Source of the DNA: Longispora fulva
GTDB lineage: Bacteria; Actinomycetota; Actinomycetes; Mycobacteriales; Micromonosporaceae
DNA length: 64,000 bases
Reading direction: 5' to 3'
NCBI RefSeq assembly: GCF_015751905.1
Contig: NZ_JADOUF010000001.1
Coordinates: 5,642,001 to 5,706,000, forward strand
The position numbers and the translations under genes were made by a program. This document shows, piece by piece, positions 36,026 through 46,257 of the stretch. Under the pieces are notes generated by a model. The model had not been told where the DNA came from. It ran no database searches and was given only the letters and a program-made list of their open reading frames with translations. How positions within the stretch are numbered: the first letter of the stretch is position 1; each line of letters opens with the position of its first letter.

Positions 36026-38671
36026 TCAGTTGCCGTAGTAGCCCACGACGTCGGCGACGACGTGGACGCTGCCGGAGCTGGTGTTGTAGAACCTGGCCGT
36101 GCCGTTCACCGGGTTCAGCGGGACGACAACCAGGTTCGGCACCGTCTGACCGGGACGCCAGTTCAGGTTCGAGGCGTTCGGCTTCTCGTGGCCGAAGTCG
36201 CCCGTGACCGTGAGGAAACCGGACGCCTTCGGCTCGGTCACCGTGACGTTGAGGATGACGGCGGTCGCGCCCTCCCGGGCCATGCTCATGAGGTTCAGGT
36301 CGAGCCAGCCACCGGGCCACACCGGGGTGTTGGCGTCCGCGCCGATCCCGCTCCGGGTGTCCAGCACCCGGAACGGCGAACGGTCGTGGAACACGCTGCC
36401 GGCGCCGGTGGTGTGGTAGCCGACGAGGTCGGCGACGACGTGCACGGTGCCGGGGCTGGTGTTGTGGAACGCGACCTTCCCGTTGACCACCGGCACAACC
36501 ACCAGGTTCGGTGCGGTCAGGCCGGGGGTCCAGTTCAGGTTGGAGGCGTTGGGCAGGGCCTGGCCGTCCGGGTACACCGTGAGGAAGCCGTTGGCCGTCG
36601 GGTCGGTGACCGTGACGTTCATGGTGACCGAGGTCACGCCGGTGGCCGGCACGCCGTTGCCACCGAGGGCCGGCAGGGTCAGGGTGCCGCCCGGGGCGAT
36701 GGGGGTCGTGGTGTCGACTCCGATCTTCGCCCGGGTGTCGAGCACCCGGACCGGGCCCAGCGGGACGAAGACACTGCCGCCGACCGCGCTGTGGTAGCCC
36801 ACGAGGTCCGCGACCACGTGCACCGTGCCGGAGCTTGTGTTGTGGAAGTCCACCTTGCCGTTCACGACCGACACCACGACCAGATTCGGCGCCGTCAGGC
36901 CCGGGGTCCAGTTCAGGTTGGAGGCGTTCGGCAGAAACTGGCCGTTCGGGTACACCGTGAGGAAGCCGTTGGCCGTCGGCTCGGTCACTGTGACGTTCAT
37001 GGTCACGGACGTCACCCCGGTGGCCGGTAGTCCGTTGCTGCCTGCGACCTGCAGGGTCACCGTGCCGCCCGGCTCGACCGGGGTCGTGGTGCCGACGCCG
37101 ATCTTCGCCCGGGTGTCGAGCACCCGGACCGGGCTGACCGGGACGTACCCGTCGCCGTTCACGAAGCCCTTCACCTGAATGCCCTGATCACCGTTGTCGT
37201 CCTTCACCGTGACCTCGACCTGGTGCAGACCCCGGTCGGCGTAGGTGTGGTGCGCGACCGGAGTGGCCTGGGTGACGACGGTCCCATCGACGAAATCGAA
37301 GGTGTACGACGTGATCGGCAGCCAGCCCGGCCGCGAGGTGGACGCGTCGACGGTGACCTCGCCGCCCGGCTTCTGGGTGATGGTGAGCTCGGCCGAGGGC
37401 GCCATGGTCAGCTCCCGCGCGCCCCGGTCGGCGTACGTGACCGGGCCGCTGCCCGTGTTGGGCACCTCGGGATCGTCCACCGGGGACTTTCCGTAGTAGT
37501 CGAGTTGCCTGCCCGGGGCGGCGGCGTTGCCGGAATCGACGTTCGCGTTGACGTCGGTCGAGTCCAGGTCGTGGGCACCCTGGCTCGAGGCAGCCCGGAA
37601 CGCGGCGAGCGAAGCGACAGGGGTGGTCCAGGCGTACGGGGACTTGCCCGGATTCGGCCGCACGGTGTTGTAGTCGACCGTGGTGCCGGACACTGCGGCG
37701 TCGTACACGCCCACTCCGACGCCCGTGATCCCGTTGGCGCAGGTGGTCGAGTTCCCGCCGTAGCCGTAGACGAAGTTGTTCTGCACGGACACGCCGCTGG
37801 ACGCGCCGGACACCCGGATGCCTGCCCCGCACGGGTTGGCCACGTTGTTGTTGGCGATGGCCGTGCCGCTGGCCCCGGAGTTGTCGATGCCCGTGCCGCC
37901 AGCGGTGCTGATGATATTGCTGGCCAGAACGGTGCCCGTGGCCTCGGCGGCGACCAGGATGCCGGTGCCGACCGGCCTGAGCATCGCGCTGCGGACCACG
38001 GTGTTGTGCGGCCCGAGGACCTCGATGCCGCCCGGGTGCCGGGCGGTGTTGCTCACCGCGATGTACGCGGAGGTCACCACGACACCGCTGGTCGCGGCGT
38101 CCAGGGTGATCGCGGGGTTCACGTCGCGGAACACCCGGATCTTGTTGAGCGCCGAGTCCGTCACGGACGCCAGGCGCACGCCGGCCCAGGCGGCGGCCGA
38201 GCCGGAGTCGAGCGGCAGGAGCTCGACGCGCTCGATGGTCATCCGGGTGGAGTTCACGACGTTCACGGCCGGACCCGCCGGCGCGCCCTGGATCTGGAAG
38301 CCGAGGATCGTGACGTCGTGCTGCCCGGAGACGGTGATCCCGGCGCTGGTGCCGGTAAGCTGCACCAACGAAGTGTCGCCGTCGGTGGCCGGGCGGAAGG
38401 TCACCGGGCTGCCGGCCGTGCCGGACTTCGCGATCGTGAGGTGCTCGGCGTAACTGCCGGTGACGCGGACGGTCTGCCCGGCGGTCACGGCCGCCGCACC
38501 GGCCGACAGGGTGCAGAACGGCTGGGCCTGGCTGCCGGGGCCGGCATCCGAGCAGACGACGGCGTTGTTGACGAAGAGGTCGGCGGGCGCGGCGTACGCC
38601 GGGGCAGCGGTCGCGCCCACCCCCGCGAGGAGCGCGGCTACCACGGTGCCGAAGGACACGGATCTACGCAC
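36026..38671 (-). CDS. Secreted beta-helix/PKD surface protein, paralogue 2 (881 aa)
   Basis: It has the same architecture and exactly the same length as paralogue 1: signal peptide (VRRSVSFGTVVAALLAGVGA), beta-helix domain, PKD domain and three C-terminal repeat domains. Its upstream leader is also nearly identical to that of paralogue 1, so this is a recent tandem duplication that includes the promoter. The PKD motif has changed from FDFGDG to FDFVDG, which removes a conserved glycine. One repeat ends GGWLDLNLMSMAREGATAVI, with a longer linker than in paralogue 1. The ligand or substrate is unknown; surface adhesion or matrix roles are plausible. Confidence 0.85.
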   Translation of the reverse strand: MRRSVSFGTVVAALLAGVGATAAPAYAAPADLFVNNAVVCSDAGPGSQAQPFCTLSAGAAAVTAGQTVRVTGSYAEHLTIAKSGTAGSPVTFRPATDGDTSLVQLTGTSAGITVSGQHDVTILGFQIQGAPAGPAVNVVNSTRMTIERVELLPLDSGSAAAWAGVRLASVTDSALNKIRVFRDVNPAITLDAATSGVVVTSAYIAVSNTARHPGGIEVLGPHNTVVRSAMLRPVGTGILVAAEATGTVLASNIISTAGGTGIDNSGASGTAIANNNVANPCGAGIRVSGASSGVSVQNNFVYGYGGNSTTCANGITGVGVGVYDAAVSGTTVDYNTVRPNPGKSPYAWTTPVASLAAFRAASSQGAHDLDSTDVNANVDSGNAAAPGRQLDYYGKSPVDDPEVPNTGSGPVTYADRGARELTMAPSAELTITQKPGGEVTVDASTSRPGWLPITSYTFDFVDGTVVTQATPVAHHTYADRGLHQVEVTVKDDNGDQGIQVKGFVNGDGYVPVSPVRVLDTRAKIGVGTTTPVEPGGTVTLQVAGSNGLPATGVTSVTMNVTVTEPTANGFLTVYPNGQFLPNASNLNWTPGLTAPNLVVVSVVNGKVDFHNTSSGTVHVVADLVGYHSAVGGSVFVPLGPVRVLDTRAKIGVDTTTPIAPGGTLTLPALGGNGVPATGVTSVTMNVTVTDPTANGFLTVYPDGQALPNASNLNWTPGLTAPNLVVVPVVNGKVAFHNTSPGTVHVVADLVGYHTTGAGSVFHDRSPFRVLDTRSGIGADANTPVWPGGWLDLNLMSMAREGATAVILNVTVTEPKASGFLTVTGDFGHEKPNASNLNWRPGQTVPNLVVVPLNPVNGTARFYNTSSGSVHVVADVVGYYGN

Positions 38672-38725
38672 GGAAAACGTCCCTGAGGAGTAGGGGTGAG
38701 CCGAGTGCGCCGTCACCCTACAGAA
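38672..38725 (-). promoter_or_regulatory. Promoter/leader of paralogue 2
   Basis: TAGGGT at 38715-38720 lies 44 bp from the GTG start. The 60 bp leader matches that of paralogue 1 with only a few differences, including the GACGG flank and the AGGGACG ribosome site. Confidence 0.5.
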
Positions 38726-38800
38726 TTTCCCGCAGGCCGTGGGGGCACGCGCGTCCCGGCATCGGCATCCGGACACCGGCCGACGCGTGGACCCACCACA

Positions 38801-38824
38801 GGGGAGGCCCAGCAGGACCTCCCC
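38801..38824 (-). terminator. Terminator hairpin after paralogue 3
   Basis: A 10-bp stem (GGGGAGGCCC / GGACCTCCCC) with one C-A mismatch and loop AGCA lies 11 bp beyond the paralogue 3 stop. It resembles the hairpins at 33193 and 35987 in its GGGGAGG core. Confidence 0.6.
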
Positions 38825-38835
38825 GAGGGAGCGGT

Positions 38836-41472
38836 TCAGCTGCCGTAGAAGCCCACCAGGTCTGCCACGACGTGCACCGTGCCCGGGCTGGTGTTGTAGA
38901 ACCGGGCCGTGCCGTTCGCCGGATTCAACGGGACCACCACCAGGTTCGGCACCGTCTGACCCGGACGCCAGTTCAGGTTCGACGCGTTCGGCTTCGGCTG
39001 CCCGAAGTCACCGGTGACCGTGAGGAAACCGTCCCGGGTCGGTTCCGTGACCGTGACGTTGAGGATCGCGGCGGTGGCGCCCTCGTAGGTCAGGTGGCTG
39101 AGGTTCAGGTCGATCCAGCCGCCGGGCGACACCGGTCCGGGGCCGTTCGGGTAGGTGCCGATCGCGCTGCGGGTGTCGAGCATCCGGTACGGGCCGCGCG
39201 GGTGGAAGACGTCGCCCACGCCGCCGGTGTGGTAGCCCACGATGTCCGCTACCAGGTGCACGGTGCCCGGGCTGGTGTTGTGGAACGCGACCTTGCCGTT
39301 GACGACCGGCACCACGACCAGGTTCGGCACGGTGAGGCCTGGGGTCCAGTTCAGGTTGGAGGCGTTCGGCATGGTCTGGCCGTCCGGGTACACCGTGAGG
39401 AAGCCGTTGGCGGTCGGCCCGGTCACCGTAACGTTCATGGTCACGGCGGTCACCCCGGTGGCCGGCACCCTGTTCTGGCCGGCGACCTGCAGGGTCAGGG
39501 TGCCGCCGGGTGCCACCGGGGCGCCGGCCGCCTCCCGGGTGTCCAGCGCCCGCACCGGGCCGAGGGGCCGGAACGAGCCCCCGACCCCGGGCGAGTGGTA
39601 ACCGACCAGGTCGGCGACCACGTGCACCGCGCCGATGCTCGAGTTGTGGATGTCGACCTTGCCGGCGGTGACGGAGGCGACCACCAGGTTCGGGACGGTC
39701 TGGCCCGCGACCCAGTTCAGGTTGGAGGAGTCGGGCAGGGTGCCGGAGTGCGGGTACACCGACAGGAAACCGCTGCTGGTCGACCCGGTGACCGTGACGT
39801 TCATGGTCACGGAGGTCACGTCGGCCGGCACCCCGTTGTGGTCGGCGAGGTCCAGGGTGAGGGTGCCGCCGGGGGCGACGGGGGTGGTGCCGGCCGTGCC
39901 GATCGCCGCGCGGGTGTCGAGCACCCGGACCGGCCCGACGGGGACGTAGCCGTCGCCGGGCGTGTGGCTCCTGGTCAGGGTGCTGGTCAGGCCGTTGATG
40001 TCCTGCACGGTGACGGTGATCTGGAACTGCGCCGACCGGGTGTACGTGTGGCTCGCGACCGGCCCGGGCTGCGTGACCACGGTGCCGTCGCCGAAGTCGA
40101 AGGTGTACGTGGCGATCGGCACCCACCCCGCGACCGAGGCGGACGCGTCGACGGCGACCACGCGACCGGTCCGCCCCGCCGCGGTGAACAGCGCGCTCGG
40201 CCCGAAGATCCGCTCCCGGGCGCCCCGGTCGACATAGCTGACCGCGCCGGCCCCGGTGTTGGGGACGTCGGGGTCGTCCTCGGGCGCGTAGCCGTAGTAG
40301 TCGACCGGCAGCCGGCCCGGCGCGGCGGCGTTGCCGGAGTCGACGTTGACACTGCCGTCGGCGGAGTCCAGGTCGTGGGCGCCCTGGCCCGATGCCGCCC
40401 GGAACGCCGTCAGCGAGGCCACCGGGTTCGTCCACGCGTACGGCGGGTTGTTCGGGGACGCGCGCACCGTGTTGTAGTCGACGGTGGTCCCGGAGACCGC
40501 CGCGCCGTACACGCCGAGGCCGACCTTCTCGACGAGCGCCGGGTCGCACGGCGGGGTGGCCGGGCCGCCGTTGCCGTAGACGACGTTGTTCTGCACCGAG
40601 ACGCCGGTGGACGCGCCGGACACCCGGATGCCGGTCGAGCAGTTGTCGTAGGCGGTGTTGTTGGTGATCGCGGTGCCGGTCGCCCCGGCGTTGTGGATGC
40701 CCAGGCCGCGGCTGGAGCCGACGAGGTTGCCGGCGACGACGGTGTCCGTGGCGGTGGCGCCGACCAGGATCCCGGTGCCGGCCGCGCCGGTGACCGCGCT
40801 GCGCACGACGGAGTTGTGGGAGCCGTACACCTCGATGCCGGCCGAGTGCTTCGGGCCCGGCGTGGACAGGTAGGCGGAGGTCACCACGACGCCACTGGTC
40901 GCGGCGTCCAGGCTGATCGCCGGCGCCAGGTCGCGGAAGGTCTGCACGTTGCGCAGGGTGGAGTCGGTGACGGCCGTCAGCCTGACCCCCGGCACCGAGC
41001 CGGCGTTGAGCCCGGGGATCATCACCCGGTCGACGGTGACCCTGGCCGACTGGTTGATCGCCAGGATGGGGTCGGGGCCGACGACCATGGTGATCCGGAA
41101 CCCGACGACCGACACGTCGTGCTGGCCGTCGATCGTGATCCCGGCGTTGTTGCCGACCAGGGCGGTGTACTTCTCGACGTCCGGGCTGGCGTTGCGGAAC
41201 GTGATCGGGCTGCCCGGGGTGCCGGACCGCGCGATCGTGAACCGCTCGTTGAAGGTTCCGGTGGTCAGGACCGTCTGGCCGGGGTTCACGACGGCCGCCG
41301 CGGCCGCCAGGGTGCACAACGGCTGGGCCTGGCTGCCGGGGCCCGAGTCCGAGCAGGAGACGGTGTTGTTGACGAAGAGGTCGGCGGGGGCGGCGCTGGC
41401 GGGCACGGCCGTGAGGCCCACCCCCGCGACGAGCGCGGCCAGGACCGTGCAGATCGACGATGTTCTACGCAC
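38836..41472 (-). CDS. Secreted beta-helix/PKD surface protein, paralogue 3 (878 aa)
   Basis: This is the most diverged member of the tandem array. The signal peptide is VRRTSSICTVLAALVAGVGL (cleaved near PASAAPA), followed by the beta-helix region (DLFVNNTVSCSDSGPGSQAQ), an intact PKD motif (YTFDFGDGTVVTQPGPVASH), and three C-terminal repeats (each with SNLNW). The GTG start at 41472 is preceded by AGGGATG, matching the other two. It is the first copy after rsmI, whose minus-strand stop is 69 bp upstream of its start; its own box (TAGGGT at 41516) suggests independent transcription. Function is inferred to be surface attachment or matrix. Confidence 0.85.
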   Translation of the reverse strand: MRRTSSICTVLAALVAGVGLTAVPASAAPADLFVNNTVSCSDSGPGSQAQPLCTLAAAAAVVNPGQTVLTTGTFNERFTIARSGTPGSPITFRNASPDVEKYTALVGNNAGITIDGQHDVSVVGFRITMVVGPDPILAINQSARVTVDRVMIPGLNAGSVPGVRLTAVTDSTLRNVQTFRDLAPAISLDAATSGVVVTSAYLSTPGPKHSAGIEVYGSHNSVVRSAVTGAAGTGILVGATATDTVVAGNLVGSSRGLGIHNAGATGTAITNNTAYDNCSTGIRVSGASTGVSVQNNVVYGNGGPATPPCDPALVEKVGLGVYGAAVSGTTVDYNTVRASPNNPPYAWTNPVASLTAFRAASGQGAHDLDSADGSVNVDSGNAAAPGRLPVDYYGYAPEDDPDVPNTGAGAVSYVDRGARERIFGPSALFTAAGRTGRVVAVDASASVAGWVPIATYTFDFGDGTVVTQPGPVASHTYTRSAQFQITVTVQDINGLTSTLTRSHTPGDGYVPVGPVRVLDTRAAIGTAGTTPVAPGGTLTLDLADHNGVPADVTSVTMNVTVTGSTSSGFLSVYPHSGTLPDSSNLNWVAGQTVPNLVVASVTAGKVDIHNSSIGAVHVVADLVGYHSPGVGGSFRPLGPVRALDTREAAGAPVAPGGTLTLQVAGQNRVPATGVTAVTMNVTVTGPTANGFLTVYPDGQTMPNASNLNWTPGLTVPNLVVVPVVNGKVAFHNTSPGTVHLVADIVGYHTGGVGDVFHPRGPYRMLDTRSAIGTYPNGPGPVSPGGWIDLNLSHLTYEGATAAILNVTVTEPTRDGFLTVTGDFGQPKPNASNLNWRPGQTVPNLVVVPLNPANGTARFYNTSPGTVHVVADLVGFYGS

Positions 41473-41530
41473 GAGGGCATCCCTGGGTGGTAGGGGATCG
41501 AGGCGAGTGCCCGTCACCCTACCGAAAACC
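41473..41530 (-). promoter_or_regulatory. Promoter/leader of paralogue 3
   Basis: TAGGGT at 41516-41521 lies 44 bp from the GTG, the same spacing as in paralogues 1 and 2. The flank GACGG is kept while the rest of the leader differs, which argues that the box and spacing are selected. Confidence 0.5.
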
Positions 41531-41540
41531 GCCGGCTTCC

Positions 41541-42377
41541 TCAGCCCGCGCTGACCACCAGGTTGTAGACCTCGCGCCGGGACAGGCCGTGCAGCGAGGC
41601 CACCTCGGCGGCGGCGTCCCGCTTGGACGTTCCCGACGCGACCCGCTCGGCCACCATCGCCAGCAGCTCCTCGTCCGAGGGCCGGCCGGTCGAGCCCACG
41701 AACCCGGACACCACGAGGGTGATCTCGCCGCGCGGGCCGTTCTGCTCCGCCCAGGTGGCCAGCTCGCCGAGCGTGCCGCGGCGTACCTCCTCATAGGTCT
41801 TCGTCAGCTCCCGGCACACGGCTGCCTGGCGGTCCGCGCCGAACGCCCCGGCCAGGTCGCGCAGCGCCCCGGAGATCCGGTGGGTCGACTCGAAGAAGAC
41901 GAGGGTGCGCTCCTCGGTGGCGAGCTTGCCGACCACCGCGCGCCGCTCGGCCATCTTGCGGGGCAGGAAGCCCTCGAAGCAGAACCGGTCGCACGGCAGC
42001 CCGGACACCGCCAGGGCGGTGGTCACCGCGCTCGGCCCGGGGGCCACCGTCACCGGGATGCCGGCGTCGATGGCGGCCCTGACCAGGCGGTATCCCGGGT
42101 CGGACACGCTCGGCATGCCGCCGTCGGTGACGAGGGCCACAGTCTGGCCTGCGACCATGGCCGCGGTCAGGTCGGGGGTGCGCAACTCCTCGTTGCCCTC
42201 GAAGTACGAAATGATCTTCGCCTTGAGTTCCACCCCGAGATCCTTGGCCAGCCTGAGCAGCCTGCGGGTGTCCTCCGCGGCGATGACATCAGCGTGCGCG
42301 AGGGCGTCGGCCAACCGTGGCGACGCGTCCCCCGTGTTCCCTAGCGGCGCGCCAACCAGGACAAGTCGACCATTCAC
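41541..42377 (-). CDS. rsmI: 16S rRNA (cytidine(1402)-2'-O)-methyltransferase
   Basis: RsmI methylates the 2'-OH of C1402 in the ribosomal decoding centre. The 278-residue protein starts VNGRLVLVGAPLGNTGDASP and has HADVIAAEDTRRLLRLAKDL, VALVTDGGMPSVSDPGYRLV and RTLVFFESTHRISGALRDL, all typical of the tetrapyrrole methylase-fold family. The GTG at 42377 follows a GGGGG sequence. It is divergent from the protein mannosyltransferase, an arrangement also found in mycobacteria (Rv1003/Rv1002c). Confidence 0.95.
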   Translation of the reverse strand: MNGRLVLVGAPLGNTGDASPRLADALAHADVIAAEDTRRLLRLAKDLGVELKAKIISYFEGNEELRTPDLTAAMVAGQTVALVTDGGMPSVSDPGYRLVRAAIDAGIPVTVAPGPSAVTTALAVSGLPCDRFCFEGFLPRKMAERRAVVGKLATEERTLVFFESTHRISGALRDLAGAFGADRQAAVCRELTKTYEEVRRGTLGELATWAEQNGPRGEITLVVSGFVGSTGRPSDEELLAMVAERVASGTSKRDAAAEVASLHGLSRREVYNLVVSAG

Positions 42378-42435
42378 CCGTAACCCCCTGCTGTTGTACT
42401 CCCCAACGGCCCCACCCACAGCCTACGATCGTGCG

Positions 42436-43938
42436 GTGGCAGTGACCGAGACGACGCCCCCCGCCGACGAACAGGCTCTGCCTGAGGCCGTCCGCAGGCG
42501 TCTTACCCCGCTGATCCCCCGCGACCCGATCTCGTGGGTCTGGACGGCGGCGGTGGCGCTCGTCGCCGCCGTGCTCCGCCTCGTGGGGCTGACCACCCCG
42601 AGAGGCAAGATCTTCGACGAGGTGTACTACGCCACGGACGCCCACAGCCTCCTCGAACACGGCTTCGAGTGGGACGACAAGAACAACTCCCCGGCGTTCG
42701 TGGTGCACCCGCCGCTCGGCAAGTGGTGCATCGCGATCGGTGAGAAGCTGTTCGGCGACGACGAGTTCGGCTGGCGGATCGCCTCGGTGGTCGCCGGGGT
42801 CGCCGCCGTCGTGGTGATCACCCGGCTGGCCCGGCGGATGTTCGGCTCGACGGTGCTGGGTTGCGCGGCCGGGCTGCTGATGACGCTCGACGGGTTCCAG
42901 TTCGTGCTGGCCAGGACGGCGCTGCTGGACATCTTCCTGCTCACGTTCGTAGTGGCGTCGTTCGCGTGCCTGGTGGCGGACCGCGACCAGCGCCGGGCCC
43001 GGTGGGTGGCGGCGCTGGAGGCCGGCAGGAAGCGGCCGGCGTTCCAGATCGCCTGGTGGCGGATCGGCAGCGCCGTGCTGCTGGGCTGCGCGCTGGCGAC
43101 CAAGTGGAGCGCGGTGTGGTTCGCGGTCGCGTTCGTCATCATGATCGTGTGCTGGGAGGTGAGCGCCCGGCGCTCCGGCGGCGAGAAGCAGCCGCTGGTC
43201 GAGGGCCTGCTGTCCGGGATCGCCTGGGCCGCGACCTACACGGTCGTCACCATGACGGTGTACGTGGCCTCGTGGACCGGCTGGCTGAGCAGCGACAACG
43301 CGTACGACCGGCACTGGATGGCCTCGCAGGGCAAGTCGGAGTCGGACTGGCCGTTCGTCGGCGCGCTGTACAACCTGTACCAGTACCACCGGGCGGCGCT
43401 GGACTTCCACACCGGACTGGAGGCCTCACACCCCTACCAGTCGTGGCCCATGCAGTGGCTGCTGCTGAGCCGGCCGGTGGCGTTCCACTACTCGGGCGAC
43501 CCGGGGTGCGGGGCGGCGCAATGCTCGTCGGAGGTGCTGCTGCTCGGTACCCCTCTGCTGTGGTGGTCCTTCGTTCCGGCCCTGTTGGGCGTGATCTACC
43601 TGGGGATCAGCCGGCGCGACTGGCGGGCGTGGCCGATCGTCGCCGGCGGCCTGCTGGGCATCGTCCCGTGGCTCTTCTTCGGCAACCGGACGATGTTCTA
43701 CTTCTACGCCGCCCCGAGCGAGCCGTTCCTCATTCTGGCCGTCACGTTCGTGCTCGGCGCGATCGTCGGATCGGGCGCGGCGACCGCGACGAGACGCACG
43801 GTCGGCGCCATTGTGGCCGGCGGTTACGTGGGCCTGGTGGCGATATGTTTCGCGTACTTCTATCCGATCTACACCGGACGGTTGATCACGTACGCGTCCT
43901 GGTGGGCCCGGATGTGGCTCGGTAATCACTGGGTGTAG
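42436..43938 (+). CDS. Protein O-mannosyltransferase (dolichyl-phosphate-mannose-protein mannosyltransferase family)
   Basis: The 500-residue polytopic membrane enzyme transfers mannose from polyprenyl-phosphate mannose to Ser/Thr of exported proteins. It has the family's acidic motif RGKIFDEVYYATDAHSL in the first outer loop, VHPPLGKWCIAIGEKLFG, and at least nine further membrane helices. The N terminus is short and cytoplasmic. The GTG at 42436 has no clear ribosome site, so the message may be leaderless or start at 42442. Its neighbours are secreted proteins rich in Thr and Pro, which are plausible substrates. Confidence 0.92.
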   Translation: MAVTETTPPADEQALPEAVRRRLTPLIPRDPISWVWTAAVALVAAVLRLVGLTTPRGKIFDEVYYATDAHSLLEHGFEWDDKNNSPAFVVHPPLGKWCIAIGEKLFGDDEFGWRIASVVAGVAAVVVITRLARRMFGSTVLGCAAGLLMTLDGFQFVLARTALLDIFLLTFVVASFACLVADRDQRRARWVAALEAGRKRPAFQIAWWRIGSAVLLGCALATKWSAVWFAVAFVIMIVCWEVSARRSGGEKQPLVEGLLSGIAWAATYTVVTMTVYVASWTGWLSSDNAYDRHWMASQGKSESDWPFVGALYNLYQYHRAALDFHTGLEASHPYQSWPMQWLLLSRPVAFHYSGDPGCGAAQCSSEVLLLGTPLLWWSFVPALLGVIYLGISRRDWRAWPIVAGGLLGIVPWLFFGNRTMFYFYAAPSEPFLILAVTFVLGAIVGSGAATATRRTVGAIVAGGYVGLVAICFAYFYPIYTGRLITYASWWARMWLGNHWV

Positions 43939-43951
43939 CTCCACGATAGGC

Positions 43952-43986
43952 AGCGCGTCGTCCCCTTGAGGGGCGGCGCGCTTTTT
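43952..43986 (+). terminator. Rho-independent terminator after the mannosyltransferase gene
   Basis: A 13-bp GC-rich stem (AGCGCGTCGTCCCC / GGGGCGGCGCGCT, one bulged T) closes the loop TTGA and is followed by CTTTTTCG. Confidence 0.85.
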
Positions 43987-44067
43987 CGTGCCACTTTCAT
44001 TGCCTCGACATAGGGATACGTGTATACCTTTCAATACTTAGGTTTCTTAACAGTTAGGGACCGGCAC

Positions 44068-46005
<1,938 letters not shown>

Positions 46006-46069
46006 GTGATCTGACCCGCGCCGCCGGTCCCTCACGGTGGTGTGTGGCGCGCGTGGCATGACGTGCGAG

Positions 46070-46099
46070 GTGGCTCCCGGGATCCGTCCCGGGGGCCAC
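46070..46099. terminator. Hairpin between convergent chitinase and eccD
   Basis: A 13-bp stem (GTGGCTCCCGGGA / TCCCGGGGGCCAC, one T-G wobble) closes the loop TCCG. It has no T-run. The remaining 46006-46257 shows no gene. Confidence 0.5.
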
Positions 46100-46257
46100 T
46101 GCCGTCCGGGCCCGGACGCTCGGCAGATGACGGCGGGTGGTGGTCCGTGATACACAGAGGAGTCGAGAGTGGGGCCCCGGGTGTGCCCGGCGCTCGACGG
46201 ACCGGGTGCGGGTGGAGGCGCCAACCGATGGCCCGCCCCGGTCGCCTCCCCTGGTGG

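Noticed and set aside
33800-41400. Regular repeats in the surface genes as a CRISPR array
   Set aside because: The repeats are coding, about 345 bp apart, diverged in sequence, and there are no short identical repeats with unique spacers. No cas genes are seen.
38872-41493. An 873-codon open frame opposite the third surface paralogue
   Set aside because: Similar antisense frames appear opposite all three paralogues. The residue pattern is a mirror of the sense codons and there is no ribosome site or domain.
43987-44067. A chitinase direct-repeat operator like those of Streptomyces
   Set aside because: The region is AT-rich and has GTGTATACC-like patches, but no pair of matching 12-bp direct repeats is present.
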